Both the position numbers and the translations under genes were made by a program. Positions 46,410-59,999 of a stretch of DNA of 64,000 nucleotides are shown here, piece by piece. Each line of letters opens with the position of its first letter. Position 1 is the stretch's first letter. Source of the DNA: Vespula vulgaris (lineage: Eukaryota > Arthropoda > Insecta > Hymenoptera > Vespidae); NCBI RefSeq assembly GCF_905475345.1, contig NC_066596.1, positions 651,501 through 715,500 on the forward strand, in the 5' to 3' direction. The notes below the pieces were generated by a model. It did not search any database and was not told the DNA's origin. It worked only from the letters and a program-made list of their open reading frames with translations.

Positions 46410-46667
46410 TTGTGTATGTGTGTATGCTTACGTATATATATTTACGAACATATACTTGTGCATATGGTGTTAATATATATATATAAACTATTAAATTATA
46501 TATATAATATATACTATTATATATATGTAAATATATATGAATAGTATATTATTAATATATTATATAATATTAATAATATACTATATATATTTATATATTT
46601 TATTTATATATATTATAGTATATGTATATATTATTTACATATATTATTTATATATATTATTTATAAA

Positions 46668-46699
<32 letters not shown>

Positions 46700-46815
46700 G
46701 ATCTATATGTATTACGTGCACGTACATATATGAACACATATACATTTACATATACACATTAATATATCTGTACATAAGTATAAATATATATATACATATA
46801 TATACTAGGTTGGCA
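46410..46815. repeat. TA- and GT-rich microsatellite block
   Basis: Interrupted TA repeats throughout, with a GT array at 46670-46692. Confidence 0.9.
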
Positions 46816-47109
46816 ACACAGATACTATAAATGCAGAAACGTAGAACGAGGTATAAAGATTTATCGGTCTTTCTAGCTCGTCGATCACAATATAGTAAGC
46901 GTACGAAGCAGCTTTCGATATCTTCTAACGCGGTAAATTTGAGAATCGACGGCTCTCTTGGAAGGCATACGTAATATAAAGCGTAGCTCTTCGTTCGACT
47001 TCGAAATTCACGCATTTGACCGAGAAACGTGAAAACACCACAAAGAAGAGTTTCCATCCAGGTAAACGAGGCTTCTCGAGGACATTCTTTCTCTTTCTTT
47101 TTTTTTTTA

Positions 47110-47141
<32 letters not shown>

Positions 47142-47250
47142 TTTCTTCCTTTTTCTTTCCTTTTCACTCTTCTTGACCGAGATTCTTTCTAATTATATTC
47201 CGCTCTAAGAAGTCGCGTTTGACATGTACCTCCTTGAGGTGCTCTTCTCA
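46816..47250. other. Ordinary-composition segment, possibly an untranslated exon
   Basis: Between microsatellites, 46830-47090 has balanced composition, a TATAAAG at 46852, and CATCCAG|GTAAAC (donor-like) at 47060-47061. A CT tract follows at 47110-47140. No reading frame is convincing. Confidence 0.25.
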
Positions 47251-49258
47251 TCGAGGTTATTCCACCCAGAATCTTGCCGTTATTTCATTGATGTCTCTTT
47301 AATGTGACAAATTCGGCGACAACTTTAATTCTTTGCATTTTACACATTCCTTTTGTCTTTTCTTTTTTTTGGGGGGGATTTTTATTTTTTACTTTTTTTT
47401 TTCAATCTGTTTTTTAATTTTTTCTTTCTTTCTTTCTTTCTTTTTTTTTTTTTTTAATCTAATTCATTACATACAATGAACGATATTTTTATTAAATTGT
47501 AGAAGGAAAGTTCGGAGAAAGTCTCTTGCATTTTTTTTTGCAGTTAATCGCAATACTTGTGATCTTTTTTTTCTACTATTATTTATTTATTTTTTTTTTT
47601 TTTTAAGAAGAATAAATATAAAATCCTATATCTTGACAAATTTTGGTAGTCCCAAATTCAAGATAATGTTACTTGTCGAATAAAGTAAAAAATTTTCATT
47701 TCACTTTTATTAAGAATTTATATATATATATATATATTATAAATCGATCATTGAAAGAATTTTAAAGTATATTTCTTGATACTGAAAATATTAAATAAAA
47801 ATGAACAAATGAATATTTCAATAAAACAATAATAAAGTATGCTAATGAAACTTGTGAAACAAACGGCATTATGTAAACATACTTATTTTTATTATTTAGA
47901 TTAAAAAGAAATAATGTTGTCAGCAATGTTGGTAGTTGAAATGGAAAGATTTCAACGTGCCAGAAGAATTATCATCATCTGTTATTGCCGTTGCTATTGC
48001 TGGTCTAGGATGTTGCAAAACTTCGTAATTATCTCCTTTATCTCAAGTCTAATTTTCTGTTGCATGAAACTCGTTTTCGATCTTTTGCTTTCTCTTTCTC
48101 TCTTTCTGCCTTTCTATCTGACGATTCTTTCTCTCTTTCCATCCAACGATTTATCCTTTTCTTTATCCATTTGTCGTCGTCGTTATCTTCATCGTCGTCA
48201 AAGACGAAACGACAAAGAGAAAGATTCACCGACGTAAACTTGAAGATCTCTAAATTGTCGTAGGTAGTTTCGTCAATAATTACAAAGAGAGAAAACTTTT
48301 ACGAGATACTCCCAAAGAATTTACTTTCGAAGGTTGTGAGGGCACTACGAAAGAGACGATATATTTATCGTTTCCGTGTGTATCCTGTCTCTGACATTTA
48401 GGACGCATGATTCCTGAGTTTCGTCTATTTATGTGTTCCCCAGAATCTTTTCTCTCTTTTTCCTCTCTGTAAAAGATCGTTCATCGATAATAGCACTATT
48501 TCTACAATTATGTTTCAAATATTTTACTTTTTATCTCTATAGTAGTTGTTTTCTTTCTTTCTTTTTTTTTTTTATAAAATATTTGAAAGTTATTTATTAT
48601 TCATTAGTAGTTTAAAAATTATTTTCGTATTAAATATTGTCTTTCCTAAGAAATATATATGTATATATATGTATATGTATATAAATTAGTGATTAATTAA
48701 TTATAAATGAAAAATCATTTTATCATTTCTTGAAATACTTGAAATACTTTCTTCTTCTTATTTTTTTTTTTTTTATATAATCTATTTTGTAATTTTTGTT
48801 TTTTGCTTTTGTTTTGTACAGTCATATTATAATTTCACCTATCACTTTGTTAATTTGCAGAGTAATTTAATTATTCTCGCAAATATCCATATTTTCATCA
48901 TCACTCGGTATTTCCGATAAATTGTCTGCAAATATTTCTTTAATATCGGTAATTGCTTCGTCGCTATTCATATTTAAGCGATTTAGAAAATTAATATAAA
49001 GTAATAAATCATGAAAAAAAAACGATTAATTTCTTCCACTTAACATTGCTTTATATATTACGTATTTGAAACAATATTAGTATTTTATAGTGTCTTGTAC
49101 AATTTATCTCTATTTCTTACAAAATAATTGTTATATCTCTAGTTCTTATATTTTTTAGAATTTAATAAATTCATTAGTATGTTTTATTAGATATTAATAG
49201 GAATTATTTACATAATATTTTTTCTTAGAAACTTTTCATTTTACTTATTGGTCAATGT
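47251..49258. other. AT-rich non-coding stretch
   Basis: T-rich tracts at 47360-47460 and 47550-47605. A CT-rich patch at 48090-48220 yields low-complexity frames on both strands. No gene recognised. Confidence 0.55.
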
Positions 49259-49313
49259 AATACATACATACATACATACATACATACATACATACATACA
49301 TACATACATACAT

Positions 49314-49352
<39 letters not shown>
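49259..49352. repeat. (CATA)n followed by (TA)n
   Basis: Perfect CATA array at 49259-49316 running directly into TA repeats to 49352. Confidence 0.95.
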
Positions 49353-49355
<3 letters not shown>

Positions 49356-49690
49356 CATCAATACTGAAACGAATAAAAGAAAATGCAAGTGTATACACAT
49401 AGACACACACAATGTTTGTACATAACTGAATAGGTTAAAAGGTTGAAAATAGAAAAAATATTATAAGTCAAAGTTAAATGATATCAGATAGTGCATAATA
49501 TGCAAATAATTTTATGTACTTTATTGCAACGGTACACCAGAAAAATTCGACTGCATCTTTTTTTTTTTTTTTTTTTAATTTTAAAGTTATATTTTTGATT
49601 GAACCAGTTGATGTATTTTTATATATTTTATATAAAAGTAACAATGTAGTCATGCTCTAAATTCATACACGTGTGTATGTACGTGTATTT

Positions 49691-50269
49691 GTGAATATCC
49701 GTCTGTCAATATTCGAACAAATATCTTGCAACTGATTGTAGTTACAAAAAAAAAAACTTGCAAAACAAGTTTATTAAGAAAAATTTGTTTCTAAGTCAAC
49801 TATAAAGTGCATATAAACATTTCTTTCTTTTTACTTATAACTTCTTAGAGTTATGGAAGTCAATGTATGCTTTTTTTTTTAAATAAATATCTATATATTT
49901 TTTTGTATATTCGTATAGTAATAATCATATGCAATTAAAAACATATATAATAAAAAATTGTATCATTTACGAGATAAACAGCATATCAAGTATTAAAATA
50001 ATTACCTTTTTATACGACAATTTAAAAAACGATCGTCGTACTGCATATTATTTTTCTAAATCCGTTACATCCAACAAGATTACTGAATTTTCAAAACGAC
50101 AAAATGTACGACTACTTGAATTGTAAATAATGTATTTCTATATAGAACTGAGTATGAACTGTAATACAATATGAATCTGTTAGTCGGTTAATCGTTCAAA
50201 TTATCTCGATTATCTCGAAAACAACGTAGTTATTTTTTACTAGATATAATTTTATTTATGAATAATCAC

Positions 50270-50332
<63 letters not shown>

Positions 50333-50550
50333 AAAGAGAAAAAGATTAAAGGTATCCATATAGAAATAAAACCATGTCAATCTTTATATCTTGAAAAAGT
50401 TACGAATAAAAAAAAGAAAGAAATATTTATTTTTGAGTAATAATATATTCTGAGCTGATCGAGATGTGTAAATTTTTTTTAATAAACTTTTTTTGTAACA
50501 TCAATCATATATTTACTCTCATATATTTACGAACGTTTATGCATTGAAAC
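49691..50550 (+). mobile_element. Fold-back repeat family, copy 3 (diverged, microsatellite inside)
   Basis: Parallel to copy 2: AAGTTTATTAAGAAAAATTT, then GTCAACTATAAAGTGCAT, TGTACGACTACTTGAATTGT, ATGAATCTGTTAGTCGGTTA and the inverted right end AATAAACTTTTTTTG. More diverged than copies 1 and 2, and interrupted by CT and TA arrays at 50272-50331. Confidence 0.8.
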
Positions 50551-51141
50551 ATAGTGTATGTGTGTGTAAATATATACATATATATATACATATCTATATT
50601 AAACATATATATTATATGTACAAGGTAAAATATTTCAAACAATAGGTCGTTATTTATTTGTAATTTGTTAATTGTTTTGGATTATTTTACAACGAAAGTT
50701 TTGCAAACTTTTTGATTGATTTTAATGTGAGATAAATAGAAAGATATATGTCTATCGTATGGATATTAAAAAGAAACGATTTAACGTCGAAGAAGAAAAA
50801 TTGTACTCTATGTAGGTACATATACATAGGTAGATATCTATGTATGATGTATCTACGTACGTTTAACGAGGACACGCTACATAAGATCGTTACTCGAGCG
50901 CATCGTACCGTGTCGTGTCATCTTTCACGTAGCAACGCGTCGAGTACGACGCTCTGCTTTGCTACTTGTAGTTTTTGCGGAAAAGGAGCCTCGAGTGGAG
51001 CTTTGAGAGTAAAGAAAAAAGAAAAGAGAAAAGAATGGAAGAAAGAAACACAGGCTTATCTTAGAGATAATTCGATTTTCTTTATATATATTTTATATAA
51101 AATGCAAACATACGTACATGCATCTATACATACATACATAT

Positions 51142-51187
<46 letters not shown>

Positions 51188-51430
51188 GTAAATATATGTA
51201 TGTATATATGTATGTATGTTTGTTTGTTTGTATGTATGTATGTATGTATATATCTATGTAGATAAATATATATGTATGATATGCATGTATATTATATATA
51301 TTATATATATGTATGTAGATGTATATATATTATATATATTATCTATATTGTCTATATTATCTATATTATATATATTATGTGTATGTATGTTTGTGTGTAT
51401 AAATGTATATCTACATGGTTTATTTCTGTA
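50551..51430. other. Short CpG-containing patch and TA/ATGT microsatellites
   Basis: 50860-51010 is CG-containing (ACTCGAGCGCATCGTACCGTG) without supported exon. TA and ATGT arrays cover 51110-51420. Confidence 0.6.
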
Positions 51431-53270
51431 AATATGTGAGCTGATATCTCAAAATAATTAATAAGTTTTAAACTAACATTTTCATACAATCGTTGAATTT
51501 TTTTCTATGAAGAATATTTAAAATTCAAAATATTTGTATTCGATTGGTTATCAAGAGGAGAATTTCACAAATGCATAGTCTAATAATGTCGTTAAATTAT
51601 ATCGAATGTACTGCAAAATATTCGATGTAACACTGATAATAATACTTTATTATTGCATGCGATACATATTTCGAATATTTAATAAAATAAAAGTTGTTTT
51701 CAATCGGTAACTTTGAAACGTATTTATCATCGAAACTATTCGAATCAAATTAAAAAACAAAAAAATAACACCGTTGCACTAGAGAATTAAAAAATGTTTC
51801 AATTGATATCGCAATTTGATCTCTGTTATTTAAGATTTTTTTTCTTTTTTTTGTAATTAAGTAATTTTTCAAAAGTATTGTCAACTTCTTTTTGGGGATT
51901 TATTCAAAGTAAGTGAATAACAACTGACTTATCCTTGCTTTCGAAAAAAAATTACTGTGTCTCGTTTTTCGAAAAAATCACTAGATAAAAATCGCTAGTG
52001 TGTGTGTGTGTGTGTGTGTATACGCGCATAAATACTCACAGACATAAAAAGAGGGTGTTTCGTGTAACGATCGTTACAATTTCTTTCTAGTATTTTCGTT
52101 AGCACGAGAAAGAAGATGTTTTAGAAATTTATGAGTGTTCGATTTACGACAAATTACAAATTTCGACGTGTAATTGCAAATAAGTTTCCACACATACATA
52201 CTAATCCGTTCTGGAAGTTCTTTTTAGATAGTGTCTATGGGTGTTTCGTAAACAATTGACTGTAAACATCCCTATAAATATTAAATCCAATGAGGGTTAC
52301 CCCGAACGAACGTGATGGCCAACGGCAACGACCATTCGCATTCATGAGAACCCTTATTACATTAAAAATGATTTTCTCAATAAGTTATTGAACAAATATA
52401 CCCTCTGTCCTACATCATTGATTTTCTCTTAATATCATCTATAATTTCGTGTAGAAAAAGTTATACCATAAAAAAAAAGGGAAAAGAAAGTTCTTTTTTT
52501 ATTGAAAATATAGTATTTTTGCAATATTTATTTTTATAATTTTTGTAATATTTGTAACGATCGTGAACTGATGACTTTTTGTTTAAAGAATTTTTTTTTG
52601 TCACAAAAGTGCTGAAAAATTGTGATATTTGAGATATCCTATACATGTTTTGATGAATAACAATTTGTTTATAAAATATATAAATAGTGTGTGTGTATGT
52701 ATGCATATGTTATATAAAATGTACAATCATCTTTATATATATGTGTATACGTAGACAAAATATGCAACAACAGTCAAAGATTAGATAGATCGGATATATA
52801 AATTAGATCAATATAATGTATTATTTATAATTATTTCATATTCGGTGTATTCAAATATTCCATTTTTTTTCGGTCAGATATATTTTTATCGTATATATTA
52901 ACAGTAGATTATATTTTAGATATTTTTAAAATTTTGTCATATAATTCATATTGTATATAATTAACATATTGTTATATATATTTTATACATATTTTTTATA
53001 TTCTTTTCTATATAATTAATATATTTTTATACAATTCAAATATATTCTTACATACCTTTTTAAGTATTAATTGGAATAGAATATATTTTAATAGTAAAGA
53101 TAATTTTCTTCTTTTTCCTTTTTTTCTTTTTATTTTTCAAAAAATACCGTTCCGAAATATTTTCGAAAGATTATTTTGTTTCTTATATAACTTCTATTTA
53201 ATATAAATTCTAACCTCGATCTCTCACTCTCTCTCCTCGTCTGTCTCTTTTTCTCTCTCTTTCTTTGACT
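51431..53270. other. AT-rich non-coding stretch
   Basis: A 16-base perfect palindrome TGTAACGATCGTTACA lies at 52063-52078. Otherwise no coding frame or known repeat. Confidence 0.55.
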
Positions 53271-53896
53271 ATCTTTTTCTCGCAAGCACAGTTCGATTTT
53301 TAAATATTTAACACCGCGACACCGTAGAAGGAAACACGAAGTCTGGACGTTGGCTTCCTCCTATCGGCATAGATATAATATATGCGTACATATTTATAGA
53401 GAACCGCTCGTGCAAAGATACGACTCGTAAATTTTCAAGCGACAGGTCTCGCTTTTCGCATACTAGAAAAACAGAAATGAATCTCCAATGATATCGAAAT
53501 CCAACAAATTCAAAATCGAATGATAAAAAACAAAATTTTGTTGCAGTCATTATTCTTTTCTCTTCTTTCTCTCCTTTTCTTTTTTCTTTTTTCTAAATAA
53601 CTCGTAGAAGTTTCACCATAAACAACTTTTTCTTTTTTTTTCTTTTTTTTACATTTTAAACACGGAGATCATGCCATTGAATACATTATGTATAAAGAAA
53701 TGTTAAAAATTTTAAATCGACACGTCGGACCGTCGCTCGAAATATTTCGAATTCCAAGCTCGCATTATACTTCTTTTTTTATCTTTGTTTTGTTTTTCTT
53801 TTTCTTCTTCTTCTTCTTCTTCCTTTTTTTTTCTTATCTTTACATAACCGATAACAACATTTACAATGGTTACGTGCACACACTGTATAAACGAGA

Positions 53897-53934
<38 letters not shown>

Positions 53935-53944
53935 GGTTTCTCAC

Positions 53945-53976
<32 letters not shown>

Positions 53977-54330
53977 CAACATAGATGTAGCAAGCGTCCT
54001 ATCGAATACCAACTACGATAGAAAGGACTCTTTGCAGAAATAGGAAAACGTCTTTCGATCGCGGCCAGTTTCTCAAAATATTTGCCAACGAATCAGAATC
54101 GACGAAGCGATTTGTTCGTAACGTTCGAATATCGTCCACGACGTACGTACCCTCCTTTTCGTTCGTTCCTTCCTTCCTTCTTCCTTCCTTACCCTCTTCA
54201 TCGAGTGAAAAAGAAAGATGGAACTTTTGATGGTGATGTGGCGATGGGTGCCAAGTAACTTTATTGAAAAGTATCTAGGTAACTTGTGAAGAACAGAAAG
54301 GAGAGAAGAAGGAGGGGTGGGGGAGGGGAG
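53271..54330. other. CpG-containing patches and short microsatellites
   Basis: 53280-53480 and 53980-54180 have more CG and ordinary composition. Between them are TTC, TA (53901-53931) and CA (53945-53972) arrays. No exon supported. Confidence 0.5.
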
Positions 54331-54489
54331 TGAAGAGAGATATACTCTCTCTCTTTCTCTCTCTTTCTTTTATTTTATCTGTTTTCTCTATCTTTCTCTA
54401 TCTTTTCCTTATTCTATGTCTGTCCGTCTTTTACGATCTCTTACAGTTTCTCTCTCTTTCTTTTTCTGTTAGTCTGGTCTCTCTCATTC

Positions 54490-54534
<45 letters not shown>

Positions 54535-54679
54535 GGAAGGGAATATTGCCTTTTCGACGTCGTGCAAGCAAAATCCTTTCCTCTCGCTCTCGAACACTCG
54601 CTGGAAATTGCCTCTGCTTATATCGGCTTACCGGCGACTTTGCAGCGTCTGGCTAGTCCTTTTCCTCTCGTCTCTCTCG

Positions 54680-54715
<36 letters not shown>

Positions 54716-54753
54716 TTCTCCTATCTTTCCCTCCCTCTCTCTCTCCTATCTCT

Positions 54754-54799
<46 letters not shown>

Positions 54800-55000
54800 T
54801 CCTTCTCTTCCCCTCTCTGTCTCTCTCTTTCTTTCCCTCCTCTCTCTCTCTTTCTCTCTCTCTCTCTTTCTCCTATCTTTCCTTCCCTTCCCCCCTCTCT
54901 CTCTTATCTTTCTCTCGTTCTCTATCTCTCCTCTATCTCTTCCTCGTTCTCTCTTCCTCTCCTCCTCTCTCCCTCTCTCTATCTCTATTTCTCTTAAGTT
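54331..55000. repeat. CT-rich low-complexity tract
   Basis: Long interrupted CT arrays (54498-54531, 54663-54985) broken by a CG-rich segment at 54535-54660. The Ser/Leu-rich frames are artefacts of the CT arrays. Confidence 0.9.
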
Positions 55001-55300
55001 GGTACGGAGCGTCTACTAGCGGCCGTATGTCGTTGACGGCGATGCGTCGTCGTCTACTATCCGGAAAGCACGCGGCGCGTTAGAGAGTCTCTCGCATTCG
55101 TATTCGTGGCTCGCTCGTTAAACGCACACGCCATCACACGACCTTACGTTACGATACACGCTTGCTTCCTTCCTTGCTTGCTTCCTTGGTTACTTGCTTC
55201 CTTGGTTGCTTGGTTGCTTCCTTGCTTGCTTGCTTGGTTGCTTCCTTGCTTCCTTGCTTGCTTGCTTGCTTGCTTGGCTAGCTGCTGTAGACGATGACGT
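55001..55300. repeat. CpG-rich segment and TTGC/TTCC tetranucleotide array
   Basis: 55000-55150 is one of the most CG-rich segments in the window (GATGCGTCGTCGTCTACTAT). A mixed CTTG/CTTC/GGTT array follows at 55154-55276. Confidence 0.85.
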
Positions 55301-56335
55301 CCAACCAATGTACCTCCTGGAATTTCATCCTTTAAGACCCTTCTCTCTTTATCCCCTCTCCCTCTCTTATTCCCCTTTCTCTCGTATTCTCTACGTTTCA
55401 TCTTATTAATACATAAGTGTGTATGATCATTGTTGTTATTATTATTATTATTATTATTGTGAAAGGAAATATGTGTAACGTGAGGATATTTCATTTATTT
55501 ATTTATTTATTTATTTATTTTATCTACAATCAGACGAGTTTCGATACGAAAGGATTTTATATCAGGTGTTCTTGTAATTATGATATGATATTTGAATTCC
55601 GAATGAATGCTTGTTATAATCGTTTTATTAATATAATGTATATAATTATTTATAAATATTTAGTTATTATAGAAAATTATATAACGATAAATGTATATAA
55701 TAGTAATAGTAGTAACCATATAATACAAATAATTATATAACCATGTAAATAATGTTATGATATATAATTACCAAGAAATAATAATAATTATTATTAGTAT
55801 TATTATTTTTTTTAATAAACGAAGAAGGAAAATAATAATTCAATTTGTTTAGACGTTCTCCAATTACGGGCATTTTATATGGGATGAATTGATAATTATA
55901 ATAGAACTTTATTTGTAATAACAATGATTATTGATTGATTAGTAATTATATAAATTATGGTATCGATAAATAATTATGTTACGACAAAAAAATAAAAGGA
56001 AAAATATATTATTATATTCATTCGTCATGGTTAGGCGTTCGAAAATGTAATTTATATAAGGTGAACCAGATACAATCGTAGGAAGATTTGATCTGTTATA
56101 AAAAATTTAATCGAAATTATTGAATAGACTGTACATATTAATCGATTATATGTGCATTTCGTTTGCTATATCATATCTACGTATGTATATAATTTTGATT
56201 ACTTATCAACCAATGTGTACTGCTATCAATTATTCGTAAACGAGGTATACTGTTTACTAGGTATATTTGATACGTTTTGTGTTATTGATACTTACATATC
56301 TATAATTATTATTATTATTGTTGCTGTTGTTGTTA

Positions 56336-56378
<43 letters not shown>

Positions 56379-56940
56379 CGTTATTGTTAAAAGAGAGCTG
56401 AGGAAAAGTTTTAATTTATTTATTACGATTAAATGTATTCCAAATATTCGATATCTTATAATGTCCAGTTATAACGATACAATTTGATTCTTCGTAAAGA
56501 AAAAAAAAAAGAGAGAGTAGAATTAATCAAGATTATTATTCATAATTTCGATTCTTAATTAATTATTTTAAACAACCCTATCAATTATTTCTGAAATTAA
56601 ATATATATATATATTACATTTCAGAATTATTACAAACCGATTTTTTTTAACAGAAATAAACGTTCGTATATTATACAAGAAAAATGTATTACACGTTTTC
56701 GATGGATTATATTTTTGTTTATTTTTATTTATATATATATTTTTTTATTATATATATATATATATATATAATACATACATTTACACACACACACATATAT
56801 ATATAATACATATATTTACACATACATATATAATACATACATTTAAACATATATACGTGTAAAAATGTACGTATTATATATTTGAAAAGAATTATTCACA
56901 GAAGTTAATATGTCTGTATTATGATATACTAATCGTATAT
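55301..56940. other. AT-rich non-coding stretch
   Basis: ATT trinucleotide arrays at 55434-55458 and 56336-56380, ATTT at 55492-55520, TA arrays near 56750. No gene seen. Confidence 0.6.
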
Positions 56941-58054
56941 CAACGTGTAGTAGTATATTCTTTAATGTTTCACGGATGCACCGTTGGGTGCGGTCAAAAG
57001 ACAAAAGAGTCTCTTTTCTTGTCTCTCTATCTTGCGTCACGGTTAATCCACTTCCTGTATCCCCGAGAGTTAAGGCCCAACTGGAAACACTCGAGTGCTC
57101 TTCGTGTGTTACATACATATTATACATACGTACACCATATGGATAAACATCAGTGAATAACTTCGATACTTCCTGTCACGTCAATGAAAAATAATTACAT
57201 CGTTCGATAAAAAAATTATTTCAATAACAGTTATTATTTCTTCATTTCACTTTTCTCTTTTTATTCATTCGTTTCTTTTTTTTTTCACCCTCCGATCGAA
57301 GATTTATTAGAAATTATGCAGCGTTTCTTACTCGTTGATCTGTTCTTATGAAAGGGACAAAAAAAAAATAAGAATACAAGTAGTAATAATAATGATAAAA
57401 GAAAGAATAATTCATTTGAGATACGAAATTAAAAAAGAAATTATATCATTTTTACGATAAATAATTTCTTTTTCCTCTTAACGATCATCCTTGCGTAACG
57501 TCGAGTGACGTATTAAAACCATTGTTAATTATTTCCTGTTATTTCAGATTGGGTACTCGCTATCTGCGAGCTATCCATCATACTCATTCCTCGTTGTGTT
57601 CGATATGAATAAAAAAAAACAAATAAACAAAAAAGCTAAAAAAACAACGACGAAAAAAAAGCTCGGTGGTTTTTACACGAAATCTAACGTTTTGCGTCGA
57701 ATTTTTTATCGACCATCAATGGAACTAAATACGAGGAAAAATACATTCGCCAACGTATTCCGTAGTCCGGCATTTTATTTCCTTTCGTTCATCTCTTTCT
57801 TTCACGTTTTAATATAAACGAAAAAAAAAAAACAAAATCATATGACTTGATAATAAAATATTATTTGTCGACGAAACTATATTTACGACAATTATTTAAT
57901 ATTCTTCTTATATATACATAAATAATACACACATATGTAAATATTTATATGTGTATACATATATATATACACCATTAGTATATTTACATATTACTAGAAC
58001 TTTTCTGAGTAATATATAAGTACATAAACAAAATACAAATGTATATCTATATAT

Positions 58055-58088
<34 letters not shown>

Positions 58089-58600
58089 CACGAATATATT
58101 TACGTATTATTATGAAAATTGTCTAACATTTTCATTCGTATAAAATAAAACACGTATGTACAGGTATACATGTGTTTATATACATATATACATACACACA
58201 TACATATGTAATATATATATACATACACATGCTATGTACGTATATATTCGTACGAAGAATGTGAAACAATTTTCATAAATTTCTCTACATAGAAACCATA
58301 GAAAATATAGAACGTATATAAAGAAAATAGCACATGTGTTCCTCTTCTCGTGATGAGTCACAGTCGTATATACATGCATACATACAGACACACCCAAACG
58401 TTTTCTTTTTTACTCTCCCTTCTTTCAATACCTTCTGCGCCCTTTTTTTTCCACGCTGCAACTTCGACCGAGCAATAACTGTTCGCATTTAGATCACTAG
58501 GAGAAGAAAAGAAGTAGGGAGAGGATCAGAAAGAGGAAGAGGAGGAGGAGTAAGAGTGGGAGGAAGAGGTAGAAGAAAAAAAAGAAGAGAGACACATTTC
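56941..58600. other. Non-coding stretch with one ordinary-composition patch
   Basis: 56960-57130 has balanced composition without a supported exon. 57890-58250 is TA/CA-rich. No RNA gene recognised. Confidence 0.5.
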
Positions 58601-59225
58601 TCGCGGTTAGGAGAACGCCATGTTTGTCTTCCTATATCCAGCTGTCCCTTCGAAAGGGCGCTACAACCGAGGGATCCTTTTTGTGTTAGTATATATGTAT
58701 CTATACGTACGTACACGTATATATCTATGTATGTATGTATATATGTATATATATATATATATATGTATGTTGTATGTATATTTGTGTGTGTATGCATGTA
58801 CGTATGTTGTACGTATGTATGCGTATAACAGCAATGGCACGCTTTACCCCTCGTTGCTTTTTCGCTCAACGTTAGTAGCCTGTTTCGTTAATTCGAGGAA
58901 AGTGCTTCGAAGCTATGTAAGTGGCCGTAGAAACGAAAGAGTGCGGACTCGAGTAGTAGTTAGGGTTCGGTGTAGTTCTCTAGGAGGGGAAAGAGGAGAA
59001 GGGGAAGAAGGAGGAGTAAGAGGAGGGTAGATGCAGTTAACTTCTCCTAAGCAAGAAACCTTTCTCCGCTAATTCCACTCTTTCTTTTCCTGCCTTTATC
59101 GTGCCTGTGTATCCTACGAAAGAAATTTTCTTCTTTTCTCGGTGGGAGAGAAAAGTTCTTTCTTTCCTTGTTAGAAATGACTTGCCAGAGAGCTTGATAG
59201 GTAAATTCGTACAACGTTTCATCGT
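58601..59225. promoter_or_regulatory. CpG-containing island
   Basis: 58600-58680 and 58835-59060 have raised CG content around a TA/ATGT array (58690-58810), ending in a purine-rich stretch (58985-59030). No exon supported. Confidence 0.25.
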
Positions 59226-59530
59226 TTCTATATTTGTATTGTGTATATATCTATGTATTTATGTATATGTATGTATGTAATGTATGAATGAGAATACAAA
59301 TATGAGAAATAGATACAAGCTAACTTTCTATTTTTTTTTCTTTTTTTTTCTTTTTTTTTGATACGATAATGTTTTCTGTCATTATAGTTTTATAAATGCA
59401 TATTGGTTGCCATCTGGATTGTGTTTTCTGTTCTGATGCTGTGTGTGTTTGTGTATGGAATATCTCGTAAGCTTCAGTTGTGGATTTTGCATATGAAAAT
59501 AATATAAAAAGTTCAATATAAACGTAGACT

Positions 59531-59934
59531 CTATTTGACCTTGTTTTCGAGTTATAGAGAGTTTTATGTTGAAATAATTCTATCGAAAGATAGGAGTAGT
59601 TGAACTAATTCCACTTACCTATTTATAAACACATGACTCAATATCTGACGGCGAACCAATAGATTACTGTGGAGAATTATTTGAAAAGCATCGTGATATA
59701 GAACGCTCGTTGTTCGATAATGTCGAAATAGTTCGCGTGATAATTGAACAAGGTTAACAGAAAATCCGAACAATACCTTGAGAAATAGAAAGGGTTAAGA
59801 TAGTCAATAGTAAAACGTCTTCAGCTGCTTGTTTATTCAAATGAAATACAAAAGATCATTTTGAAGGTAAGCGGATGATACGGTGCACAGAAGAAGAAAG
59901 AAATTTCCTATTATTCGAAAACAAGGTCAAATAG
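59531..59934. mobile_element. MITE with perfect 20-base terminal inverted repeats
   Basis: CTATTTGACCTTGTTTTCGA at 59531-59550 and its exact reverse complement at 59915-59934 bound a 404-base segment with no coding frame. Flanking target duplication is not evident. Size and structure fit a non-autonomous DNA transposon of unassigned superfamily. Confidence 0.65.
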
Positions 59935-59999
59935 GGCATGTGTTCGTTTGTACTTCTTTTTCTTTTTCTTTTTTTTTCTTGTTCTTTTCTTTTTCGTTT

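Noticed and set aside
54330..55083. Ser/Leu-rich frames of 108-173 codons
   Set aside because: Products of interrupted CT arrays; no coding composition outside the arrays.
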